A stretch of DNA of 64,000 nucleotides. It comes from Catalinimonas niigatensis (GTDB lineage: Bacteria > Bacteroidota > Bacteroidia > Cytophagales > Cyclobacteriaceae). The stretch spans positions 1,240,001 to 1,304,000 of the forward strand of contig NZ_CP119422.1 of the NCBI RefSeq assembly GCF_030506285.1. The letters run 5' to 3'. The translations under genes were made by a program, and so were the position numbers. This document shows positions 17,886 through 28,000 of this stretch, one piece after another. Each line of letters opens with the position of its first letter. Position 1 is the first letter of the stretch. Under the pieces are notes generated by a model. That model was not told the origin of the DNA. It ran no database searches and saw only the letters and a program-made list of their open reading frames with translations.

Positions 17886-17951
17886 TAAAAAAGCTGTGGC
17901 CTGCAAGCACACTGGTTTTGAGCATAAAAAGGGTTTTAAGCATTGCAGGCC
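17886..17951 (-). terminator. Hairpin between susD and the dehydrogenase gene
   Basis: Nine-base perfect arms GGCCTGCAA/TTGCAGGCC (17898-17951) with a long loop, followed on the minus strand by CACAGC and then six T. It sits in the 148-base gap inside the operon and could trim expression of the downstream genes relative to susCD, or protect the susCD mRNA end. Confidence 0.5.
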
Positions 17952-17962
17952 TCAACTAGCGG

Positions 17963-19471
17963 CTAGTAGCCCTGATTTTGAGTAAGGTTATCGTTATTCC
18001 TGATTTCTGCTGTAGGTATGGGAAACAGTAATTCCCTTTCGGTTAATGTTGGTCCATATGAAAACTGATGGCCCACAAAATCTTCAAAATCACCGGTAGA
18101 CGTATTAAATGCTTTCCGAAGCCGTGCCATATCAAACCAGGTTTTGTTTTCATAGCTCAGTTCATGCCACTTTTCTTTCCAAATAGCTTCCCTAAACTGT
18201 TGTTGGCTCAGCCCTGAGAGTTCAGGCAAATCCGCCCTTCTTCTGATCTGATTGATAGCCTCATAAGCGTCTTCAGAGGGTCCTGATGATTCATTAGCAG
18301 CCTCTGCATAAATCAGGAGCACTTCGGCGTAACGCATCAGGTTCCAGTTAAGCCCACTGCTGGTAGTATTCAAATGAGCCTCAGGATCAAAGTGTTTGTA
18401 AATGAAATAACCTCCCAGATTAATGGTATCACTTCTATCACTACTCAGAGAATATTCGGTATAGTAAAATTCTTTTTCCCTTGCCCGCTTATCTCCAACC
18501 TCATAGGATTCCACAAAATCCGCATTCGCATAGATAGCTCCGGTTTCGTCAGAGTACTGAGAAATACCCTTGTTGTAAGGGATAATAGAAGTCTGCCAGT
18601 TAGAAGGTAGGATAAAAGGCTCATATTGTACCATAAAGATGTTTTCGCCTATATTTTCATAAGCTTCACTATGGAGTTCATCATATGATTCAAACAAACC
18701 ATATTCACCAGAAATTATCACTTCCTCGGCTTTATCAGCAGCTCTCTGATAATATTCAGTTCCTTTTTGCAAAGGGTAGCCTGCCATAGTGAGATATACG
18801 CTAGACAATAAAGATTTTATAGCACCTAAAGAAGCTCTACCACTTGGATCTGTAAAAGGCAGTCCAGAGGATTCTGCTGTCACTAAATCTTCTACTATCT
18901 GGTTATAGATATCTTCTTCGGAAGCCTCAGAGGGATATAGCTCAGGAGAGGATAAACCTACTGGTTCGGTGATCAAGGGAATAGCGCCAAAAATCCTAAC
19001 CAGATTATAATAATAGTGAGCTCTTAAAAATCTGGCTTCTCCCAACAACTGTGCTTTACGCTCTTCATCCATCGCAATATCCGGTATTTCGGTAATGGCC
19101 AGGTTAGCATTGGCGATCCCGCGATAGCTACTGGTCCAGTAGGTAGCTCCATAGGCATTATCAGAATTGTTTACCAGATTACGTACGTTAATGCTATTCT
19201 GTGCTTGCCCCAAATCGGTATTGGCAAGTCCGGTGGCAAACTCCAGCATCATCCAGGGGGCTCCACCAAAACCTCCTCCTGGGGTAGCTCTCAGGTCTTC
19301 GTATATTGAATTCACTACACTCTCCGCGTGTTCGGGTTTGGTAAAATAATTTTCCAGGGTAAAATTGGAACGGTCAGGTTCTATAAGAAATTCTTCGCAT
19401 GCTGATCCGAAAAGGAGAAATACAGCCCAAATGAAAGCGTGGCTAATGGTATTTTTTATTTTTATTTTCAT
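17963..19471 (-). CDS. SusD/RagB family nutrient-binding lipoprotein (copy 1)
   Basis: A 502-residue surface lipoprotein that closes over the SusC pore and binds the substrate. The lipobox is FGSAC (Cys about 25) followed by EEFLIEPDRSNFT, the usual SusD start. The TPR-like helical core (ARFLRAHYYYNLVRIFG), AIKSLLSSVYLTMAGYP and the C-terminal LLFPIPTAEIRNNDNLTQNQGY are all typical. It lies 21 bases after its SusC partner and is certainly co-transcribed. Substrate is unknown, but the downstream oxidase, ThuA and isomerase genes suggest a small carbohydrate or derivative and not a polysaccharide, since no glycoside hydrolase is present in this operon. Confidence 0.95.
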   Translation of the reverse strand: MKIKIKNTISHAFIWAVFLLFGSACEEFLIEPDRSNFTLENYFTKPEHAESVVNSIYEDLRATPGGGFGGAPWMMLEFATGLANTDLGQAQNSINVRNLVNNSDNAYGATYWTSSYRGIANANLAITEIPDIAMDEERKAQLLGEARFLRAHYYYNLVRIFGAIPLITEPVGLSSPELYPSEASEEDIYNQIVEDLVTAESSGLPFTDPSGRASLGAIKSLLSSVYLTMAGYPLQKGTEYYQRAADKAEEVIISGEYGLFESYDELHSEAYENIGENIFMVQYEPFILPSNWQTSIIPYNKGISQYSDETGAIYANADFVESYEVGDKRAREKEFYYTEYSLSSDRSDTINLGGYFIYKHFDPEAHLNTTSSGLNWNLMRYAEVLLIYAEAANESSGPSEDAYEAINQIRRRADLPELSGLSQQQFREAIWKEKWHELSYENKTWFDMARLRKAFNTSTGDFEDFVGHQFSYGPTLTERELLFPIPTAEIRNNDNLTQNQGY

Positions 19472-19492
19472 GATCTTAGTTTTTTAGATGAA

Positions 19493-22400
19493 TTAAAAGC
19501 CAACATTCAGTCCTACCATAAACACTCTTGGCTTGGGATAGTCATATAGTGCTACTCCCTGGTCAAAAGGTGAGCCGGAGGTAGACACTTCAGGGTCATA
19601 GCCTTCATATTCTGTCAGCACAAAGAAATTCTGTACAGAAGCATACAATCTCAATCTATTGAGATGGAGTCTTTCTATAAATTCCGGAGCAAAATTATAT
19701 CCCAGCAGAAGATTTCTACCCCTGATAAAATCTGCATCTTTCACCCTATGACTGTCATTAAAAGTATCATAACCCGCCGGTATGGGCCTCCATTGCGCTA
19801 TAGGTGTGTTCTGGTTTTCGGGTGTCCACGCATTTAATACTGTAGCAAAGCTATTGGCTATTCCCTGACGATCTTCCGCAGAGTGCATACTTCTATACAA
19901 GACGTCATTGCCATACATGAATTGTAAGTCCAGCGTCAGGTCCAGGTTTTTGTACTTCACAGTATTGATCAGCGAACCAAAGCCATCAGGAATCCCTTTT
20001 CCAATTACAACACGGTCTCCATCATTGATTTGTCCGTCATTATTTACATCTCTGTATTTAATATCGCCCGGTAATCTCAAATACTGCGCTGCCTCATCGG
20101 CTTCATCCGTATTCCAGGTACCCAAATGTTCGTAGCCAAAGAATGCCCCTACCGGTTCACCCTCCCGTATCACTGTAGACCCTGAAAAGATATCAGCACC
20201 TCCGGTTAAGGCTTTAACCTCGTTTTTGTTGACAGAAATATTAAAGTTGGTACTCCATGTAAACGCATCAGAAGCGATATTTATGGTGTTCAGCGCAAAC
20301 TCAACTCCGCGGTTTTCCATGCTCCCAATATTTCTGGTTACTACTGTATAACCACTGGTTGAAGGTACAGGAGCGCTCAATAGCATATCAGAGGTAAGCT
20401 TACGATATACATCTAACTCTATGGATACTTTACCGTTGATCAAACCAAGCTCCAGGCCAGCATCTACCTGATGGGTTTTCTCCCATCGCAAATCAGGATT
20501 AGCCAATCTGTTGACCCCTACCCCAATGGTTCTTTCTCCATTAAAAATTAATGAATAGTTACCCAATCCGGCCAGTGACTGATAGGCCGTAATTTCAGAG
20601 TTACCGGTAACACCATAACTCGCTCTTAGCTTCAGGTTGGAGATCACACTGCTATTTTGCAAAAAAGCTTCTTCCGAGGCTCTCCAGGCTACCGCTGCAG
20701 AAGGGAAAAAGGCGTACCTGTTTTCTGAACCGAATTTAGAGGAGCCATCGGCTCGTCCGGTCAGAGTCAGCAGGTATTTTTCCTGTAGGTTATAATTGAT
20801 TCTGCCAAAGTAAGAGTTCAGGCCATAAGCAGTAGTACCGGAGCTTGGAGCCAGGGGATTGGCACCGGCCCCCAGATTATTAAACTGAAAGTAATCATCC
20901 TGAAAACGTTGTGCTCTGGCCGTAGCAAAAAATTGGTCTACGTGCTGCCATGACAACCCTAACAAACCTGTGAGAGACTGATTTTCAGATATTTGTTTGT
21001 TATACGTAAGGTAATTTTCAAACTGCCAGGAGTTATGTCTTTGGTTTTCTACTGAGGCATCTCCTCCCTGGTTGCGTGAAATATAGTTCAGGGTACGTCC
21101 TCCGTAATAGTCAATCCGCTGGTTGATGATGTTGGTACCCAAAGTGGTTCTCAAATCCAGGCCTTCGGCCAGTTTGATATTGGCATACAAATTTCCCAGC
21201 ATAGTCTGTGTCTTAAGCAGGTAAATCCGGTCTTCTGCAATGTTGACTGGGTTACCACCACCTTCCATTCCCGGGTAGTCTTCATTACCGGCCCAGCTGC
21301 CATCCGGGTATTTTACCGGAATGATGGGCAACGCTTCCAGTACCTGCCGCATGGTAGTGATCCCTCCAGCACCCAGCGGATCAATCTGTTTTTCATTTTG
21401 GTCATTGTAACTAAGTGTACCTCCTACTTTTAACCAGTCTTTGATCTGACTATCAAAAACAAAGCGTCCGGAATAGCGTTTTAACCAGGATTCTTTGATC
21501 AAACCTTCTTCATTCCTATAGCCCAAATAAGCTCCATAGCTATCCTTTTCATTTCCACCTGTAAAAGACAACTGATGACTCTGGGTAAATGCATCTTGAG
21601 TTGCCTCTTCCTGCCAGTCTGTATCATATAGGGGATTACCACTTGCATCAAACAGCAGAGGGTTAGTTCGTTTGGTACTGGGGTCCACATATTTACCAGC
21701 AGCCCATCCTTCAGGATCAAACTTTTCAGCATTCTGATAGGCTACATCTTCTACGTATAAAAACTCTTCGGAATTTAATAAATCGAGTTTCCGAGCCAGA
21801 ACACCTACACTATAGTAAGTATCATAATTTACTCTACCACCATCCTGATTACCGCGCTTGGTTGTAACTAAAATTACACCATTGGCACCCCTGGCTCCAT
21901 ATATAGCTGTAGCAGAAGCATCTTTAAGCACTTCTATAGAAGCAATATCATTGGGGTTCAGATAATCAATAGGCGTGCTTCCGTTGGCCAAATCAGTAAC
22001 ATTTAGAATCACTCCATCAATGACATAAAGAGGGTTGTTGGTAACACTTACTGAAGTATTTCCTCGTATTCTTATGTTTGCTCTGCCACCAGGACGACCA
22101 GAGTTTACCGATACATTGGCCCCAGGTACTCTACCTGCTAAAGCTTGATTTAAAGAAGCTGAGGGACGTTCTTCCAGATCTTCGCCTTTTACCGAAGCTA
22201 CTGCCCCGGTGACATCCGATTTCTTCTGTGTACCATAACCTACCACCACTACTTCAGATAAAGACTGTATGTCCGGCATCATATCAAGGTTTATTGTACT
22301 TCGCCCATTGATCTCTACATCTTCGGACACATAACCTATAGACGAAAAAACCAGGGTGGTCACCCCATCTTCTACCGACAATCGGTAGGTTCCATCTACA

Positions 22401-22954
22401 CCCGTTACTGTTCCTATAGTAGTACCTTTGGCGAGTACATTTACACCCGGTAGTGCTTCTCCGCTTTCCCCATCTAGTACTGTTCCACTGATGGTTTGCT
22501 GCCAGGCACTTATGTTCATCTGGGTATTGTTGATAGAAGCGAGCTTCTCCAGCGACTTGTCATTACCTTCAGGAGATGTGTTCAATTTTTGAATCTTTTT
22601 CATCTCCTTTCGCCTTATGACGTAAAGTTTCTCTCCAATTTTTTGGTATTGCAATTCATGCACATCCAGGACTTTGTCGAGTATATTTTCTAACCCTTGC
22701 CCTTTGACCAGCCTGACCTTTACCTGTTTATCATTGACCAGCTCACCGTCATAGGCAAACTGCACCTGATACTCCTGCTCTAATTCCTGGAGAAAATTTT
22801 GCAGCAATTCTTTTTCGTACTGAGACGCACGATATAGCACAGTAGACGCGTCTCCTGTTGAAGCGAACTGTTGGGCCTGTAAGCTACAGACACCGAACAT
22901 AAGAAGCAATGAGGCTAACATTACTCTGATTTTTTGTGTAGTTTTGTGTTGCAT
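19493..22954 (-). CDS. SusC/RagA family TonB-linked outer membrane protein with STN domain (copy 1)
   Basis: An 1153-residue TonB-dependent transporter. Order: signal peptide (VMLASLLLMFGVCSLQAQ), an STN signalling domain at about 55-115 (LQELEQEYQVQFAYDGELV), a carboxypeptidase-like regulatory domain at about 155-225 (ISGTVLDGESGEALPGVNV), the SEVVVVGYGTQKKSDVTGAV segment, plug with LYVIDGVIL and ATAIYGARGANGVI, then a 22-strand type barrel to the C-terminal aromatic residue. The STN domain is the part that contacts FecR, so transport of substrate probably triggers the ECF sigma factor encoded just upstream. Confidence 0.96.
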   Translation of the reverse strand: MQHKTTQKIRVMLASLLLMFGVCSLQAQQFASTGDASTVLYRASQYEKELLQNFLQELEQEYQVQFAYDGELVNDKQVKVRLVKGQGLENILDKVLDVHELQYQKIGEKLYVIRRKEMKKIQKLNTSPEGNDKSLEKLASINNTQMNISAWQQTISGTVLDGESGEALPGVNVLAKGTTIGTVTGVDGTYRLSVEDGVTTLVFSSIGYVSEDVEINGRSTINLDMMPDIQSLSEVVVVGYGTQKKSDVTGAVASVKGEDLEERPSASLNQALAGRVPGANVSVNSGRPGGRANIRIRGNTSVSVTNNPLYVIDGVILNVTDLANGSTPIDYLNPNDIASIEVLKDASATAIYGARGANGVILVTTKRGNQDGGRVNYDTYYSVGVLARKLDLLNSEEFLYVEDVAYQNAEKFDPEGWAAGKYVDPSTKRTNPLLFDASGNPLYDTDWQEEATQDAFTQSHQLSFTGGNEKDSYGAYLGYRNEEGLIKESWLKRYSGRFVFDSQIKDWLKVGGTLSYNDQNEKQIDPLGAGGITTMRQVLEALPIIPVKYPDGSWAGNEDYPGMEGGGNPVNIAEDRIYLLKTQTMLGNLYANIKLAEGLDLRTTLGTNIINQRIDYYGGRTLNYISRNQGGDASVENQRHNSWQFENYLTYNKQISENQSLTGLLGLSWQHVDQFFATARAQRFQDDYFQFNNLGAGANPLAPSSGTTAYGLNSYFGRINYNLQEKYLLTLTGRADGSSKFGSENRYAFFPSAAVAWRASEEAFLQNSSVISNLKLRASYGVTGNSEITAYQSLAGLGNYSLIFNGERTIGVGVNRLANPDLRWEKTHQVDAGLELGLINGKVSIELDVYRKLTSDMLLSAPVPSTSGYTVVTRNIGSMENRGVEFALNTINIASDAFTWSTNFNISVNKNEVKALTGGADIFSGSTVIREGEPVGAFFGYEHLGTWNTDEADEAAQYLRLPGDIKYRDVNNDGQINDGDRVVIGKGIPDGFGSLINTVKYKNLDLTLDLQFMYGNDVLYRSMHSAEDRQGIANSFATVLNAWTPENQNTPIAQWRPIPAGYDTFNDSHRVKDADFIRGRNLLLGYNFAPEFIERLHLNRLRLYASVQNFFVLTEYEGYDPEVSTSGSPFDQGVALYDYPKPRVFMVGLNVGF

Positions 22955-23030
22955 AATTTGTTGTATTTATGTAAAAATCTGAAACTTTGTCGGTAAAAAG
23001 CTGGCAGGCTGGGTGCCGACAAGTTTCTTT

Positions 23031-24068
23031 TTAAGGTTGAATACTGATAGTTCCTTTTTCATTGCTCACCTTCACATCAAACGAAGCCTCCAGTGCTTTC
23101 AAAAGTATAGGCAGTTCATCTCTGGAAATTCTGGCAGTAAAAATCTTTTCCAGCAGTCTTTGGTCAGCAATCTTTACTTTCAAACCATAGTAATCTTCTA
23201 TGACACGTGCTACTTCACTTAATGGAGTATTCTCAAAAAAGAAAAAATTACCCCTCCATTCAGGCTCAGTTTCTGTCTTTTTGAGATGAAAGTTTCTATC
23301 TTTTTCCGAGAGGGTTAACAAATCACCGGGTTGTAGTATCTGCGTCTGCTCAATCTGTTGGCTGGCTACTTTTACTTTTCCCGATGTCAACAGCACTTCA
23401 CTTTTCCTAGCGCGACTGCTCGCATTAAACGTTGTACCAAGCACTTCTATATCAAAATTATCCGTATGCACTATGAAATTTTTAAGCGCTGGCATTCTTT
23501 CTATTTCCTGCTCAGCCATACGCTTGACATGAAAATAAGCCTCACCCTCAAGCCATACCTCCCGGGGTTGATTGGCCTCGACATCAATTTCAACTCTTAG
23601 TTTTGTATTGGCATTCAAAGAAACTTCAGTTCCATCAGCAAGCCGGATGGTTTTATTTTCCTTGTAGCCGGTTGCATAGGTATCATAAGAAGGGAATGAT
23701 AGCCAGAAAAAGAGGGCTGAGATTATCAATAAAATAACAGTTGCAGCGATAGCCATATACTTTACATTGAAATGCATGAAGGTGATCTGCCTACTTTCTA
23801 CTGCTGACTTTTCTGCATGAGCATACACTTTTTGAAGTATACTTTCCTGTTTCTCTTTTGAAAGTGTATGGGACTGATAACGTATATTACTGACCATTTC
23901 ACGAGCTTCCTCTATCTGCTCTTGTTTATCAGGAAAGCTTTGTAAAAACTGCTGCCAAAACTGATTTGAAGTTGCATCAGGCTGAAGAACCCATTGCTGA
24001 AAAGCATCATCCATCACAAAATCTTCTGTCTGATAACTAAGATAATCGTACAAAGAAGGCTCCATCAT
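23031..24068 (-). CDS. FecR family anti-sigma factor (copy 1)
   Basis: A 345-residue inner membrane regulator. About 100 cytoplasmic residues (sigma-binding) precede a single membrane segment at about 110-130 (MAIAATVILLIISALFFWL). The periplasmic FecR domain follows: RLADGTEVSLNANTKLRVE, REVWLEGEAYFHV, FIVHTDNFDIEVLGTTFNA, then a DUF4974-type end FFFENTPLSEVARVIEDYYGLKV. It lies 129 bases after the sigma gene and 76 bases before SusC. It should receive the signal from the STN domain of SusC and control the sigma factor. Confidence 0.95.
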   Translation of the reverse strand: MMEPSLYDYLSYQTEDFVMDDAFQQWVLQPDATSNQFWQQFLQSFPDKQEQIEEAREMVSNIRYQSHTLSKEKQESILQKVYAHAEKSAVESRQITFMHFNVKYMAIAATVILLIISALFFWLSFPSYDTYATGYKENKTIRLADGTEVSLNANTKLRVEIDVEANQPREVWLEGEAYFHVKRMAEQEIERMPALKNFIVHTDNFDIEVLGTTFNASSRARKSEVLLTSGKVKVASQQIEQTQILQPGDLLTLSEKDRNFHLKKTETEPEWRGNFFFFENTPLSEVARVIEDYYGLKVKIADQRLLEKIFTARISRDELPILLKALEASFDVKVSNEKGTISIQP

Positions 24069-24197
24069 ATCCTTGTTGTTTGATAGTAGGATACAGGAAG
24101 CCTGTTTTTTACCCCATAAAAAAATAATAATTTTTCACATTTAAATAAAACTCAAAAAATGAGACATAAATTTAATGCTGTGACAATAAATTTATAA

Positions 24198-24773
24198 TTA
24201 TGTTGCTATAATGGCAAATAGAAAAAGTTCTAGAATAGGAATGCTAATATGAGTACGTAAGGAGTGAATCGCCCTTGCCATGAGTTTGTATATTGCTTTT
24301 ACCTGTACTGACATCACATCGGCGATCTCTTCATAAGAAAGCTGACTATAGAAGCGCAGATAAATAACTTCTTTTTGTTTATCACTCAGTTTTGCAAAAG
24401 CCTTGGACAAATGAAGTAATTTTTCTTCGGCAATACTTTCAGATAAATCAGGATCAAAATCCTGGGCATAATTATAAATTTCTTGCTGATTTTGAAAAGC
24501 ATTTTCCCGTTCACTGCTTAATCTTCTGATAATCCTTCTTCTGATAGAAACCAACAAATAGGATTTTACAGAATGAACAGTATTCATTTGCAATCTCTTT
24601 TCCCATAAGTCAGAAAAAAGATCCTGAATACAATCCTCAACCAAAGGAACATTTCTGCTTATGCGTATGCCATAATCATATAATAAATTTACATGCTTGA
24701 AATATATTTGTTCAAAGGCCAATTTATCTCCTTTCCGATACCTATCCCACAGATGGTTTGCTTTGACCAGCAT
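24198..24773 (-). CDS. ECF RNA polymerase sigma factor (copy 1)
   Basis: A 191-residue sigma-70 family ECF factor of the Bacteroidota SusC/FecR-linked group. Region 2 is seen in FEQIYFKHVNLLYDYGIRI and EDCIQDLFSDLWEKR; region 4 in LSDKQKEVIYLRFYSQLSYEEIADVMSVQVKAIYKLMARAIHSLR. It is the first gene of the seven-gene minus-strand operon and most likely directs transcription of the genes that follow. The C-terminal end is short and hydrophobic (IPILELFLFAIIAT), as is common in this group. Confidence 0.94.
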   Translation of the reverse strand: MLVKANHLWDRYRKGDKLAFEQIYFKHVNLLYDYGIRISRNVPLVEDCIQDLFSDLWEKRLQMNTVHSVKSYLLVSIRRRIIRRLSSERENAFQNQQEIYNYAQDFDPDLSESIAEEKLLHLSKAFAKLSDKQKEVIYLRFYSQLSYEEIADVMSVQVKAIYKLMARAIHSLRTHISIPILELFLFAIIAT

Positions 24774-25011
24774 ACGTTATTAAGCGTGTATTTTTTAAGA
24801 ATTGTGCTCGTTAGCACTAATGTTAGGGAATTATTAAGTTATAGTCAAACATTATAATAATTTTGAATTTTTTGTAATAGACAACGCAGGGTCATAAAAG
24901 ATTGGGGAAGGAAAAGAGGTATCAGCAGTCTTTTCTTTTTGCTTTTGGCTTAAGTGAACCTTCCTTGGTCACTTTCATTCGCCCATTGCTTTTTAGCACA
25001 CAAGGCGGGTT

Positions 25012-28000
25012 TTATTGTTTAATAAGTCGATAATAGGTGGTTTTGCCTTTTTCCTGTATGCTCATCAGATATACGCCGGGAGCCTGACTGCTCAGATCAA
25101 CCGACTCATGCTGCCATGTACCCGCCCAATCATGAATAAGTCTGCCTTTGGTATCGTAAATCCTGATAGCCCGCTCTCCAAACTCTCCCACCTCTAGTTC
25201 AAAGACACCACTACTTGGGTTAGGATAAATTTTGATTTTCCGGGCAAGAAGATCATCCTCTGTAGAAGTCACTTTTCCTGATTCTACTACACGGCTCACC
25301 GGCTCAGCAGCAAGATAGTTGGCATCACCTGTTTGTGATGCCCTTACTTCTACTTTTTCTTCTCCGGCTATAAAAAGAGTATCATGCTGAATCTCTGCTT
25401 CTCCGCTTACCACTTCAAATAAGACAGGAAGATTAGCATCAGATATGGCTTTGAGCAGATAAATGTTTTCTTCAATCTTTTCAAGCTCAAACTGGAGCGT
25501 TTGCGGGGCTGGCTGAATTACAAACGAGAAAGTAATGGTATCGCTGCCAGCATAAACTTCGTTGCCTGCCTGAAATGCCCGTATGCTCACCTCTCCAGCA
25601 CCTTCAATCGTCACTTGATATCCATCTAAAGAGACAGGGCCACTTGCTTCCAGCGTAAGCGGTAGCTCTGAAGAAGAGGCTATATCCAGTTCAAAAGGGG
25701 CATCTCCAAAAAGCTTATCCGGAATTTCCTGGTAACTGATGGTTTGGGATAAGCGCTCTACCGCGTATATCATAAATGAAAACCTTTGAGGTGCAGCTTC
25801 TTTATAGCTTTCGTTTCCTGGCTGATAAGCCTCTATGATTACTTCTCCTTCCTCCAAAAGGGCGAGTGTATTTCCGTTGAGCCCCACTCCACCTGATATT
25901 ACGCGAAACAGCACTGGCAAACCGCTGTCGCTCACTGCTTTGAGTTCCAGTTTTTCTTCTTTGAGCGAGATATCCTGTGGCTTGGTCACACTTATGGTTT
26001 GCGTAACTTTGGTCACCCACAAGCTGTACTCTACTGGAACAGCAGCATTAAATTCTTCGTTTCCTTTTTGTTCCAGCCTGATTTTTACAGCGCCGATAGC
26101 AGTAAAAGAAAGCTGCTTATTTTGCAATTCAGCAGGGCCATCTATAATAATGTTCGGTTCCAGACCACTGCTGACTGTCCAGTCCAAGGTCAATTGATCT
26201 AAAATACTGATAGTATCTGGCAAATCTTTTAGTACGATGGTTTGTGTCTGCTTATCTGCAGAGGTGACGAAAAAGCTCCTCTGACGTGGAATAGCCGCTT
26301 GAAAATCGGTATTGCCTGGCTGAAAAGCTTCTATCGTAATTTTGCCATCACTTTTGATGTTCAATATATTTCCATCAATGATTTCTGCATCTCCTTCTAT
26401 TATTCTGAAGCTTACTTCAAGCCCTTCTACACTACTATATGCTTCCAGCTCCAGGGGAGGATCACCCAACTCACGATCCATAATCTCGTCAAAAAAGAGC
26501 TGCTGTTCAGCTTTCTCTACCTCAAAAGTACGTCTTACTGGATTAGCCGACTGATAGTTTTCATTACCGGCCTGAAAGGCTTCCACTACTACCTCTCCAG
26601 CACCGAGTATGACCAGTTGTTGATTATTCCAGAGGGCTGAGCCTTCCAATACCCGGATGTTTACAGGAAGTCCTGATGATGCGGTGGGTGAAAGATTGAG
26701 CGGGTCGTTTCCATATACCTGATCTTCAATTTCTGGAAAGTCAATGGTTTGAGAAGCTTTGACCACCTCAAAATTTATAGTCTTGGGTGTCGCAGCTAGA
26801 TAATTAACGTTACCCTCCTGCCTTGCGGAAATACTGACCTGCCCTACCCCCTCAATAGTGACCACGTTATTATTTAAGCTGATACTTCCACTTTCTACAG
26901 TTAATGCTACCGGCAAGCCACTACTGGCACGTATATCCAGAGAAAAGCTATCTTCACCAAAGGTCTTGGTAGGAATAGTAACATCATTGATCGTTTGTGT
27001 TGCTTTGGCAATGGTGAAAGTTACTTCTGTCTCTGCAGCATGATGTGTATTGTCTCCTGCCTGACTCACTATCAAACGTGCTTCGCCTGCTCCCGTAATC
27101 GTTACTTTGTTGCCATTCAAACTAACCGGTCCGCTTACGCTGGAATAGGTTAATGGCAGGTTTGCACTTGAAGAAGCTTGCAAATCAAAGACAGCATCAC
27201 CAAAAGTTTTAGCAGGAATCGCTACTACAGTAATGGTTTGCTCCTCTTTGGTCCTCAATTTCAGCTGAATATCATCTACTGTCAACGTCAGCCCGGGAAG
27301 CTGAGTATTGGTGATATTACAAACATAAGTTCCTGCTTTCTGAGTACTAAAGTCACTGACAGCCAGATTGGGCTGTTGGGTGGTACCAACATTATTGTTG
27401 TTCAGAGACCAGGCATAGCGGTTGGAGGTCACTTCGCTGTCATAGTCCAAAGTAATAGTTGCCGACCCACCCTGGTTTACAATCTGGTTGATGCCTGACT
27501 TTAAGGTATTTTGCGGACTATAACGCTGACTCACGGCGGCACCGGCATTCCTTAGAAACTCAGCATTGGGAAGCAGGTCATCAAAGGTAAGACTATTGTT
27601 CTGGCACCACAAAGCCAACCTTTCAGAACCCTGCCTCAATTCTGTAATTTTCTCTAGTGCAGAGAAATTGTTGGATGCAATGCTCAGGTATGATACCACT
27701 TTAAGTGCAGGTAATTTTCCTTCCAGTTGATTTTCACTTAAATCTAACTGAGAAAAATTGATTTTACTCAGCGCTTCACTTACTATCCCTTTAAGCTGGT
27801 TTTTGCTCAAGTTTAAACCCAAAGCAGTACTAGAGGTACGGTTTACCGAGGTGGGCAGGTTACCGCCAATCTGATTACGGCTGAGGTTGATTGAGGTGAG
27901 CACATTGGAGCTGAAAAAATCCTCGGGAAGGGCGTTCAGTTGGTTGTTTTCCAGGGATAAAGTCTGCAAAGCCGGTAAGGTCATCAATTCAGAAGGCACA

